A stretch of DNA of 10,704 nucleotides from Actinidia chinensis (GCA_009663005.1 CM018911.1:10243614-10254317); one strand, 5' to 3'; shown: positions 1-8,189, counted from the stretch's first letter. The notes: generated from the sequence alone by a model not told the origin. Program-made: numbers and translations.

Positions 1-90
1 TGCGTGCCTTAATGATGGTGGCAACTACTCCGACGAAGCCCACGGGGCAAGGAAGTCTTAAGATGCGAACTTTGTTCGAGCGTCCCACCT

Positions 91-142
91 CCAATCGTTG
101 TTAATGAGTTAGATCTGGACTGTTGATTAATCTCTATATATA
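91..142 (+). promoter_or_regulatory. Putative plus-strand promoter of antisense ORF 1 (CCAAT and TATA)
   Basis: TATATATA at 135-142 is followed by GGGGG and a pyrimidine-rich leader, with the first ATG about 100 bases downstream. A CCAAT pentamer lies at 91-95, about 40 bases upstream of the TATA box. The bases just before the box (GATCTGGACTGTTG, about 113-126) share a GATCTGG-C-GTTG word with the stretch before the TATA box of module 2 (from about 1859), suggesting related promoters. Direction is opposite to gag-pol. Confidence 0.58.
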
Positions 143-242
143 GGGGGCCCCTTGTCCTTCGTTACTTTCGACCTCACTATTTGCACTATTGGACCGGCTC
201 CGACGTGCACCTTCTAGACGCCTCATAAATTAGTGATCGGCT

Positions 243-1286
243 ATGTCTAAGAGAACTCAGCTCAGTGACCTGCGCAAGGTGGTGGCTCAAAGGCCGCCAT
301 TCTGCTTTCGAAGGGTGTCGTTATCTCGGAAGATCCGAGACTACTTCCGGTTCGAGGCCTTTGGGACGCTGGGTCCAAGGGAAGCAGGTCGCCCAAATTA
401 TTGCCGGAGGCAAAGAATGCTAAAATTGACACCGAGCGTCTGGAGCTCCCACGAGTCCTCCATTCTTCAGGAGAAGGGCATTCGGGCTCCGGCGAACTCT
501 TGGTGAATGCCTGGGCCCACAGGCTTCAGTGATGCCAGTGGCGGCCACAGCAGAAAAGATTCCTGGCCGGTGATACTTCCGGCGGACAAGGAGAAGGTGG
601 ATAGGCTCACCTTCGATCAGGTGGTGACCAAGTTTTCTCCATGTGCTCTGCCAGGTATTTGTCTTTCCCTCAAGCGTTTGTCAATTCCTATTCAGTGCGG
701 AATTTTGATTCTGTTGTCGCCGGGGTGTTATCTTAGGGTCTCTCTCACCGTACGCAGTAAGACTTTCGCCGAGGCGCCCTTAACAAAAGGCTATCACTGA
801 AATCTGGCCGAGATTGAAATGGTTCGAACGAGCGCAGAATCGGGCCTTTACTTTAGAAGGGTGCCCTTGCTGAGGAGAAAGGCGAAGGGGAAGAGGCTCA
901 CCGAGTATGCTGATTCCAGAGACAAGGCATCGCAGAAGTTAGAGGCGAGGATCCCGAGCTGAAAAAGAGCCATCTGTCGCGCAATGTAGGATCCTCGTCC
1001 GCGTCCAAAGATCAGATGAACTTTTAGAAGCCGTGAGGGGATCGCATCTTCGTCTTACTTCGGCGATGGCTTTGACTTCTGCAAGAGGCCAAGCTCGCGC
1101 ACTATATCCTGATCTCGGCATCGATCTGAGGACGTTGAGAGGACCAAGAATTCCGCCTCGCTAAAGAGGAGGCCAAAGCCGAGCAAGAACGTCGAAGAAG
1201 AAGGGGCAGCCGGGCATAGGGGGTTGGCCGACCTTGCTTCTGACCCTTTTGTATCTTTTCTTTTTTGTAACCGTGATCTTCGATGA
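243..1286 (+). pseudogene. Antisense ORF 1: C-terminal coiled-coil part only, frameshifted
   Basis: The plus strand encodes a second antisense-type ORF relic that lacks the N-terminal domain seen in module 2. Reading through frame changes gives LKIDTERLELPRVLHS, then GEGHSGSGELLVNAWAH near 470-520, LTFDQVVTKFSPCAL near 615-650 and LAEIEMVRTSAES near 803-840. A charged helix follows (EYADSRDKA, near 903), then ALYPDLGIDLRTLR near 1099-1140 and LAKEEAKAEQERRRRRG near 1160-1205. The last frame ends GLADLASDP...NRDLR with a stop at 1284-1286. The long Glu/Lys/Arg-rich helix suggests a coiled coil. The first ATG after the promoter is at 243. No enzymatic motif is visible. It resembles the C-terminal halves of plant Tat-type antisense ORFs but is not a close copy of module 2's C-terminus. 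Confidence 0.62.
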
Positions 1287-1640
1287 ATAATAAAGCTGAT
1301 TCGCTTCACTGGTCGTTTTTCTTTTTGGACTTGATTACCTCGCATGGATGTGTTCATCTTAATGAATATTCATGGTGAAAACGGGCTGTCACACTTTCCA
1401 CATCTTAACGACATAAGCTCTTGGTGACGAGATATTACGTGAGATCGTCGACTGGCATGAAAGATGGTGATGGCGTTCGTATCAATGGCGAACGTCTGTG
1501 ATGGTGATCAAGGATCCTCAAGCCGTTTTGCAATGAACTGGCGATTTAGATCTTTTCCTATTTGTATTATATTTGGGGGCGGCATTATTTGACTTGGTAT
1601 TCAGTTTAGAAAATTTTGGCTAGCTAGTAGGCGACGTAGT
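1287..1640. other. Spacer between the two antisense modules; no gene seen
   Basis: The stretch follows the stop and poly(A) signal of module 1 and precedes the promoter of module 2. It is moderately AT-rich. Between 1460 and 1550 it carries scattered GATGGTGATGGCG, AATGGCGAACG and CTGGCGATTT words that recall the ATGGCGATC repeat of the 4431-4536 array, but with no regular period. I see no ORF with family motifs, no RNA gene and no LTR end. Confidence 0.55.
1289..1294 (+). terminator. Candidate poly(A) signal AATAAA after antisense ORF 1
   Basis: A canonical AATAAA begins three bases after the stop codon of antisense ORF 1 and is followed by a T-rich stretch at 1315-1327. In plants this near-upstream element helps to place cleavage 10-30 bases downstream. 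The fit with the ORF's end and with the plus-strand TATA box at 135 supports module 1 having been a separate transcription unit. The hexamer alone is common by chance. Confidence 0.5.
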
Positions 1641-2155
1641 CATCCAATCATAGGTGATCTCAAATCACAAATCATAGCCTGTTCGCACACCAATGCTGAC
1701 GTGTTTGTCAAGGATGGTCCGGACAGGTGCTGCGTCGACGGACGCACTCCAGAGCCACGTGGATGTGAACGTAAATGCAGATATGGTTTGGGTCGGCGGA
1801 AAATGTTTACTGGGCGTGAACTGCGGTTTTCATAGCTCAGGAAATCGGAACTTCGTGTGATCTGGCCGTTGGCCCGATCGAATCATAGCCTCCCCTTGTT
1901 TATATAAATGGGGTAACTGTTCTTCGGCAACATTTCCGTTGCTGTCGAAGTTCTGCTGGTCCCTGCTTTTCCGTTTTTAAATTGTATCTCTCCAGAAACA
2001 GGTCGGCTGTCCCGTGTATGTTCTTTCAAGACCAACCTCGAGGCGAAAACTGAGCAATCCCTGCCTTCCTTGGATATCCGATCATCTAGGGGCGAAGTCC
2101 TTATAATCGACGAAACGAGCCAATCTCTCGTCGTCTCCACCAACAAACTCCCAAG
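1640..2155 (+). promoter_or_regulatory. Putative plus-strand promoter and leader of antisense ORF 2
   Basis: A TATA box TATATAAA lies at 1901-1908, with the ATG about 250 bases downstream. Upstream are a palindromic CCACGTGG (1755-1762) containing a G-box CACGTG, and a TGACGTG (1697-1703), both ACGT-core motifs bound by plant bZIP factors. The leader from about 1940 is pyrimidine-rich, as plant 5' UTRs often are, and has no convincing upstream gene. The box points away from gag-pol, so it would make an RNA antisense to the element's genomic transcript. Activity is inferred from motifs only. Confidence 0.6.
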
Positions 2156-4234
2156 ATGGATCCCCGCGAGTCTTACCAAGGAGGTAATGTCATGTCGCAA
2201 GCCGAACTGCAGCTCGGATCCACCCTATTCATTCCCCTCTGGAATACGGCTTTCGAATTCCTGGGGAAGGCGAGACATTGTAGCAGCTTCGCCAAGGCGA
2301 GGTGGCATTTTCCAAGCCACGCTTTTTCTGTCCGGCTTAAGACTTTCCCCCTCCGACAGTAGGAAATCCTTGATTCATTACAAGATCTGCCTGCACAATT
2401 GTCCCCCAACGCATGGCGATCAGCGCTTGGCTCGTTGGTGATCTGGCGTCTCTTCAACGTCAACATGTCCTGTGACTCATTCAGGTGCTTATACCGCCTC
2501 AAGCCCCTACCACCCGATTCGGGTGGTATTACTTCAAGGCGAGGCCTTAGAAGAACTTGCTCCCGAGGATCTCCGAGCATGTACAGGGGTGGAAATAGGT
2601 TCGTTTTTTTTGCCTCGGGGATGATGGGATTCCCTTCGGGCACTGGCCGCCAGCGATACTAATAACGATTTCGCCAGATCTTGGTTTGACACCATGTTTA
2701 TTCCTATTTGTTTGTTGTTTCGCAAGTCCACTTATCGGTCCGTCCTGACATGCGATGTTCAGGGAGAGCTGCAACAAGTTTGCCAAGCTCTTCCGAGGTG
2801 GACGCCAGAGGACGGAACGGTCCTCGGGAAGATAGAGCCCCGGAGTTACTACTTCGATGTGTTGAGGTACTGGTTCGCGAGACCTTCCAGAAACACTTTG
2901 GCGGCTGGTTGCAACGGCACTCTCCACCATGCGGCGACAACACGACGTCGGGTGAGCGAGGGTAGTTCCATTACCGCGCAAGACTCGTTGAATACCTGGG
3001 AGTTATCAGACGGGATATCGGAGAGGCGTTTAGAGAGCCCATCCTGGTATCCCTGATTAACCCTTCTAAGGTGGCTCGGGGGAGGTAAGGGCCCGTTTTA
3101 CGAATCCCTATCTGGGCGTCCGGCTCCATTTCGGATTCAGGGTCGGTTTCCATTGATTCCGAGCTACCCCCGACTCAATCTGATGGTATATTCTAAAACA
3201 ACTATTTACGGTTTTTCTTTCCTATCTGACATCTCTCATGTGGCAGCTATGTCGGCTCGAGCTGGTGCCCCCGCGATGGTCCAAAAAACCGAGGGCAAGG
3301 CAAGGCGCGAAGGCTACGAAGGAGAAGACGGCCCACCCTCCCACCAAGGAGTGACTATCCGCGAGAAACGTAAAAAGCCGGGACGGCGACTTTTTATAAT
3401 CGAAATAGCGAGCTGGCCGCGTCGAAGGGAAGAAGCAGTGCCGCCCCGCCGTCTAAAAAATTCAATCTAACCGCGAGGGCGATCATGCTAGAAAGGCGTG
3501 CGCTAGCTGAGGCGGGGACCTCTCCCTGGTGGCGACATTGATCCGAGTCTATGTCGGATTCTTCAGTGGTCTCGTAGGTCTGCTCACGAGGGTGATTCCG
3601 CTTCTGACAAGACGAGGTTGACCAATTATCCGAGAATGAATTGGTCGCCAAATCTTTCAATGCCTTGGGGTTGGGCCATGTAACTTGTATAATCCTGGCG
3701 TTGCTTCGTTTGATAATACTGAGATGCTAGCTTGCAGTGGTTTGTGTTTGCTTCTTCTCTTGCCCTCCGCAGCCAGGAGTATCTCCACGACGTAAAACCC
3801 TCCAAATTGGCTCTCGCAGATCCGCCGAGCTGGAATTGGTAAAAGTTTCAAAATCGAAGCCGTAAAGCGTAGAATACTCTGGCCGAGCTTAGGCGAGGAA
3901 GGATCAAAGCCCAGCAACGAGGTGGACCGATCTGAAGCCACCGTGGCGGAACTACAATAAACTGGCGAAGGCCAGAGATAGCTATTTGAGACTTCAACAG
4001 CCTCGGGAGAATTCAAGGCAAGCGGTTACAATTCGGCTGCGAACTCACTTCAGCGAGGGCTTTGAGTTTTTGCAATGATTCAAGCTCACCATCCAATTCC
4101 CTATTCCCCAACCTCGGCGTTTGACGTGGCGAATATGGGCCCGGGGATGGAAAAACCCCCCAAGTTTCGCATGAGGAATATGAGGCGATGAAGAAGGAGA
4201 AGAGCCTGTTTTCAGAGTTTGCTCACCAATGTAA
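2156..4234 (+). pseudogene. Antisense ORF 2: plant-transposon-protein-like domain plus helical C-terminus
   Basis: This gene runs opposite to gag-pol and converges on integrase. The ATG at 2156 has A at -3 and G at +4. The N-terminal part, at about 2400-2660, reads LSPNAWRSALGSLVIWRLF, FRCLYRLKPLPPDSG and then FVFFASG, resembling the 'putative gypsy type transposon' domain (PF04195-like) found in plant genomes. The linker, at about 3250-3400, is rich in K, R, E and G and includes REKRKKPGRR, a possible nuclear localisation signal. The C-terminal part includes ALRSQEYLHDVK, then an AELRRGRIKAQQ helix, then SEGFEFLQ-like and FANMGPG-like relics, and an acidic DEEGEEP tail before the stop at 4232-4234. 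At least six frame changes break it. Its function is unknown. Genes of this kind occur antisense between integrase and 3' LTR in Tat elements. Confidence 0.72.
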
Positions 4235-4351
4235 ATTTTTTTTTTTTAAAATAGGTAATTTTTGTCCATATGAATGAAAATATCTTTGTGTCCTGTTCGT
4301 TTCTGTTTGGATGTTATGCGACCCATCAGTACTGGGCGAAATCTCAATAAC

Positions 4352-4374
4352 GGGGGGGGGGGAAAAAAAAAAAA
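4352..4374 (+). repeat. Homopolymer block of 11 G followed by 12 A
   Basis: A run of eleven G is joined directly to a run of twelve A. It is purine-only on the plus strand, so it is in the wrong orientation to serve as the polypurine tract of the minus-strand element. It may be a slippage product or an assembly artefact. Confidence 0.9.
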
Positions 4375-4430
4375 TAATACTGTCAATTCAACAATGGACG
4401 ATCTCATTTTGTTCTGAATTGGTGATATCA

Positions 4431-4536
4431 TTTTTCTTTAAATGGCGATCATCAATATTGGCGAGTGGTTTTCTTTAAATGGCGATCTCAACGATTGGGA
4501 GTTTTCTTTAAAAATGGCGATCTCAATATTGGCACA
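4431..4536 (+). repeat. Short tandem repeat, three imperfect 33-38 bp units
   Basis: Three units start at about 4431, 4469 and 4502. Each opens with TTTTCTTTAAA, continues ATGGCGATC and then a CAATATTGGC-like end; the second unit reads CAACGATTGGG and the third TAAAAATGGCG at the junction. A weaker earlier relative occurs at 4391-4440, with ATGGACGATCTC and GGTGATATC. Later copies of ATGGCGA appear near 4557 and 4600 without the full unit. The unit size and position, 3' of integrase, match the tandem-repeat-prone downstream region described for Tat elements. Confidence 0.8.
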
Positions 4537-4679
4537 TTTTATATCTATTCATAAGAATGGCGACATATAGACGGGCGATCATAGATAGGCGCATAAACAA
4601 TGGCGATAGTAATCTTTCTATAAACGATGATCTAACATTGCGAATCGTAATAAATCTTCCTAATAATAAACTTTTTTAG

Positions 4680-5980
4680 GGCGCGAATGCGAATGGGTTC
4701 TCTGACCTTCACTTGATAGGACTTTTTCAAATGCTCGCCTTCTCGGGATGTGAAAGTGCTTTTTTCCGTCCGGGTCTTCCTAACCAATAAGTCCCCGTCG
4801 GGAAACTTTGATGACCTTGTAAGGACCTTCCCATGGGCCGAGCTTTCCTGATTTTGGTTTCTTTAGTTGATAGTGTTACTTCCGCAGAACCAGATCGCCC
4901 GAAGGAATGAACGGTGCCTAACCTCTTTGATTGTAGTATTTGGCGACTTGGTTATATTGAGGGCCGCTTGACGTAGCCTCGGCGCTCTCTCTTTTCCTCT
5001 TCAAGGAGGTCAGGTTGACCTCTGAGCTCGTCCTCATTATTTTCTCTGTCTAAATTCGCAAACCCGGAGCTCGGCATACCTATTTCCACCGTATGACTAT
5101 TCGGTTCCGAGACCAGGGAATATGGAGTTTTTTCGCCCGTAGGAATCCGGATATAGTATGATAGCCCAACGTATGCTTGGGAAGTTTTCCGCCCACTCCG
5201 CTTTTTGATCGGTCCAACTCGCCTTTAAATTCCTAGAGGATATACTATTGGTTTATCTCAAACCTGCCCATTAGCTTGAGGATGACCCGGGCGAGGAGAA
5301 ATGATGGGATTGGCGAATCCAATAGAATAATCTAACCGTCGTTGTCGAACTTCTGCTGTGTCCGAGATGATCACGCTTTGGGACTCAAATCTGCAAACGA
5401 GGTGCTGTCCCTACGAGCCCAGGTATTTTTCTCAGTAATCTTGGCGAGGGGCTGATCTTCTATCCATTTAGTGCAATAAGCTATGGCACGATTAAAAACT
5501 TCTTTTTAGAGGAGTTTTGCGGAGGGGACCCCGAATGTCTATCCCCCCTGTCGCTACTGGCCAGGGCTTGACATCGGTACCAGTCTCGATGTGAGGGAGA
5601 CGGCTAACGGGGGCAAACCTCTGGCATTTGTCGCATCTCTTGATATATGCCTGTCGCATCTCGTTCTATTGTCGGCCAAAAATATCCTTGCGAATAGTTT
5701 CTTCGCCAGTGACCTTGCTTTCGGGAGGATTTCCGCATATGCCTTCGTGTATTTCTCGTAGAATTGTACTCTGCCGTCTTCTTGTTCAGACATTTCATTC
5801 AGAGTGGTCCTGAAAAAGACCCTCTTGTACAGCACGCCATTAAAATCAGGAACTAGCGGATCTGTATTGGGACGGCGAGCTTGGTGCTTATCTTTCTGGC
5901 AGATCCCTCTTGGAGATAGTCTATAATCTCGTCGATCCATGTTTGGATTTCTTCCATTGGAGACTTGTTGGTCGCCTTCC
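4680..5980 (-). pseudogene. Integrase domain relic of pol (HHCC, DDE core, GPY/F)
   Basis: Integrase inserts the DNA copy into the host genome. The N-terminal zinc domain has HEGICG near 5755 and CDKCQRF (CDKC at 5635-5624); the second His reads as Pro. The core has GIDIRGP with Asp codon 5539-5537 and ISDTAEV with Asp codon 5362-5360. SPRPGHPQANGQV then leads to the Glu, whose GAG (5259-5257) is displaced by an extra T that creates a nearby stop. The Asp-Glu gap is about 103 bases, fitting DD35E. The C-terminal half shows QVAKYYNQRG and GKLGPWEGPYKVIKV (about 4848-4803), the GPY/F module of Ty3/gypsy integrases. There is no chromodomain after it, which argues against a chromovirus. Confidence 0.92.
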
Positions 5981-6069
5981 AATGCTTTGGGCTGGTTTAA
6001 AAATCCCAAAGAGGTAAATGCACCTGTCATAAATAAACTCAAAAGTTTGACGCCAGATTTCTAAGGCGT

Positions 6070-6440
6070 CTGCCTTTTTTATTATCTTCTCGGGGAATCT
6101 GATGAATCTTTGAACTTCCTTGATCTTGGCGATACATCCTTCCTTCGCCTAAATAGGCTATCATTCTTGCGTCCTTGGCGATGTAGTCCTCCTTGGACTT
6201 GGTTTACCAACCAGCTGCAAGTCACTGAAAACTTTCAAAGATTGTGCTCCCAACTCTGTTTGCTACCCTTAATTCCGCGAGAGGGCTTTCGTATTCGGTT
6301 CATTGTTAGTGTCTTTAACCCATTCTTTATGCCGTAATTCCATTTTGTTCGCCTGACGAGCCTCGGAGGACTACCCTGCCCCACCAGCCGGGCTGGTTAG
6401 AAGAGCCATCAACGAACAATATCCAGTGGCGAGGTTTTTT
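6070..6440 (-). pseudogene. Second, archaeal-type RNase H (aRNH) relic of pol
   Basis: A second RNase H begins after the native one. PRHWILFVDGSSNQPG gives the first catalytic Asp (codon at 6410-6408) on the first strand of the fold. TEYESPLAEL near 6303-6275 matches the helix with the catalytic Glu, and KVFSDLQLVG supplies the next Asp (codon 6223-6221). The KIKEVQRFIRFPEK segment closes the domain. A full RNase H set of D, E and D separate from the native RNase H upstream is the known mark of Tat elements. A stop and two frame changes interrupt it. The first strand and the SDLQLVG strand are the best preserved parts. Confidence 0.82.
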
Positions 6441-6529
6441 TTCTGAGGTTTGGTTCTTTAGGAATCTCGCTTTCAGGAGGGACGCCGTTTTCAGGTTTTG
6501 GAGTGTCCTCATGGGTGGATTCGACAATG

Positions 6530-6960
6530 AAATCATCCAAGGGCCTGGGCCTTTATTGTCCCGTCCTTAGACTGGATTCAGTGGAATTCACTTAGCTCTC
6601 CGACGGCCCATGAGGAGGCGACCGCCCTACACATCTGGTCGCTGAATAATAATGCTTTCAATGCTGATCCGTCAGCACTATGAGGGGTGGGCTTTGAAAG
6701 TAATGACTAATTTTCCCTGCGGCGATCATTAGGGCATAGGCGCGTTTTTCGATCTTTGGATATCTGGTCTCTCTCCAATAAGAACTTTAGAAACGTAGTA
6801 CATTGGCCTTTGGACCTGATCTTCTCTCGAATGAGCACGGCACCTCACGCGGTGGGCAGGAAATGACAAATATACTAAAGGTCGGCCGGTGGCGGGGACT
6901 GTGATAGGCGGGGACCCGAGGTAACCTTTCAGCTGTTGGAACGCATTTTCAATTCCTCTT
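6530..6960 (-). pseudogene. Connection / native RNase H domain relic of pol
   Basis: This segment directly follows RT. The minus strand reads QRPMYYVSKVLIGE near 6812-6775 (YYVSKVL at 6800-6780), then AAGKISHYFQSPPLIVLTDQ further on, and the tail AQALDDFIVE near 6555-6525. These are the conserved landmarks of the native Ty3/gypsy RNase H, which in the Tat lineage has largely become a tether between RT and a second RNase H. At least two frame changes are present. The domain would normally degrade the RNA strand of RNA-DNA hybrids; how much activity the ancestral copy kept cannot be judged. Confidence 0.82.
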
Positions 6961-7295
6961 CCATTGAAAGCCCTGCTTTTCCCTTATGATGTTGAATAAG
7001 GGGAGCATTTGTCCCGCATCTTGGAGACAAATTCTGTTGAGGGCGGCAACTCATCCCACACCCAGTCAGCTGTTGTAACTTCCAGATACTTCTAGGCGAA
7101 CTCACGTGAATTATGGCTTTGATGTCTGATCCGGGTTTTACTTCGATTCCACGTTTATGACCATAAATCCTAAAAAATTTTTTCTGACACCTCCAAATAG
7201 CATTGGAGGGAATTTAACATCAGCCGATGGGCGACGCAAGGATGTTGAATCTTTCTTGCACGGTGGCGATGTTTGTCGGATGATCGGAGGGATTG

Positions 7296-7316
7296 TACTA
7301 GCATATCATCTATATA
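7296..7316 (-). other. RT catalytic box YIDDMLV
   Basis: Seven codons read YIDDMLV on the minus strand without interruption. The YxDD signature carries two of the three metal-binding aspartates of reverse transcriptases, and Y-[VI]-D-D-M-L is typical of Ty3/gypsy elements. A T/A-rich plus-strand match to TATATA here is this codon run read backwards, not a promoter. Confidence 0.93.
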
Positions 7317-7620
7317 TACTTTTCATGGTCTTCCAGATTGTTCCTTGAACATCTTTTGACTACCTCTGGTACGTCGCCCAGCGTTTTTCAAAATCCGAAG
7401 GGCAGACTTTGTGCCATATAACCCCCGTTCTTGATAAAAGAGGTCTTTTCAATGTCAGAGGGTCCAATCTTGGATCGGTGGATATCCCGAGAAGCGCGTT
7501 CATACCAACTTCGGAGCTCTTTCTTGGAGTGGCGTCGACTTTAGGTCTAGTTTTGGCAGGGAAAACGGTCCTTTGGGCAAAGCCTTGTTGAGGTCGGTGA
7601 AATCTACACACACCCTCACA

Positions 7621-7644
7621 CTTTCCCCCCTTCCCCCTTTTTTT
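7621..7644 (-). other. 24-base all-purine tract (minus strand) inside RT
   Basis: The plus strand is pure pyrimidine for 24 bases, so the element's sense strand is pure purine, ending in AAAG after two runs of G. It lies just before the VCVDFTDLN segment, where the family normally encodes a Lys/Gly-rich KKxxGKWR-like stretch, so coding is a sufficient explanation. Homopolymer runs here also break the frame. Confidence 0.7.
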
Positions 7645-8189
7645 GGGGGCCGACTACGACAGGCGAGCCAATCCGGATATTGGCCTCTTCCGGACGACGT
7701 TAGCTCTGTGATTTTTTACGACTTCGTCTTCAATGACTTTTAGGCGTTTAGGGTCGAACTTTCCTTCGCTTTTGGCGACTGATGAATGCTTTCATGGGTG
7801 AACATTTGTGCATGGCGACTCAGGATCTATCCAGGACGTCTCTTTGCGACCAGGCAAATACGTCGAGTTTTCGTTCAAGAATTATCACGGTGAAATGAAG
7901 CTCATGGTAAGTTCCCGTACCATCCATTATATGGCGATCAGGATAATCTCTGGATGTATGGAGATGGGGACATCTTTCAATAGCCTTGGTGTTTTGTTTC
8001 CCTGGGTCTGCTAGGGTGAGTTGTTCCATTTCATCTCGAAGTACCTCTGTGTCTTCACCCATGTCTGTAATTGGCTATTTGGGTGGGCGGAACTACAGAG
8101 GTTTCGACCCCTCATGGCCGGATGAAGCAATTGCCGGCCCTTTCGATCGCCCCTTTATCTCGCCATTCCTGTGGGAGTGTGGGAATACT

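Larger units (their letters stand above)
4235..4680. other. AT-rich spacer between integrase and antisense ORF 2
   Basis: The stretch separates the 3' end of integrase (minus strand) from the 3' end of antisense ORF 2 (plus strand), so both genes converge on it. It holds a T run of 12 (4236-4247), an abrupt 11-G then 12-A block (4352-4374), about three tandem 33-38 bp repeats (4431-4536), and looser GGCGAT words to about 4610. It is low in complexity and has no credible coding. Rapidly changing tandem-repeat spacers 3' of pol are known in Tat-lineage elements. Terminators or poly(A) sites for both converging transcripts would be expected here, but no single signal stands out. Confidence 0.75.
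6960..7960 (-). pseudogene. Reverse transcriptase domain relic of pol
   Basis: RT copies element RNA into DNA in the particle. The entry segment LDVFAWS (about 7875-7845) is the usual start of plant Ty3/gypsy RT. VCVDFTDLNKA follows at about 7613-7579. Motif A reads MNA at 7503-7495, where MDA or similar is expected, so the first catalytic Asp appears replaced by Asn. The KNAGATYQR-like segment near 7400-7365 is split between frames. Motif C, YIDDMLV, is perfect at 7316-7296. At least four frame changes and several stops interrupt the domain. Motif order and spacing leave no doubt about identity, but no functional protein can come from this copy. Confidence 0.92.

Noticed and set aside
243..800. 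Two independent small host genes (87 and 97 codons end to end)
   Set aside because: The second begins right after the first stop, and the sequence reads as one protein only by changing frame. They are fragments of one antisense-ORF relic.
2173..2643. 156-residue minus-strand open frame
   Set aside because: It is the shadow of antisense ORF 2. The plus strand carries the recognisable LSPNAWRS...RLF and YRLKPLPPDSG motifs over the same bases.
3657..4016. 119-residue minus-strand open frame
   Set aside because: No family motif. The plus strand carries the helical C-terminal part of antisense ORF 2 here.
4431..4640. CRISPR-like array
   Set aside because: Units are directly adjacent without spacers, few and imperfect, in a plant retrotransposon context with no cas genes.
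7309..7318. TATATA string as a plus-strand TATA box
   Set aside because: It is the reverse complement of the codons for the RT YIDD box, conserved for protein reasons.
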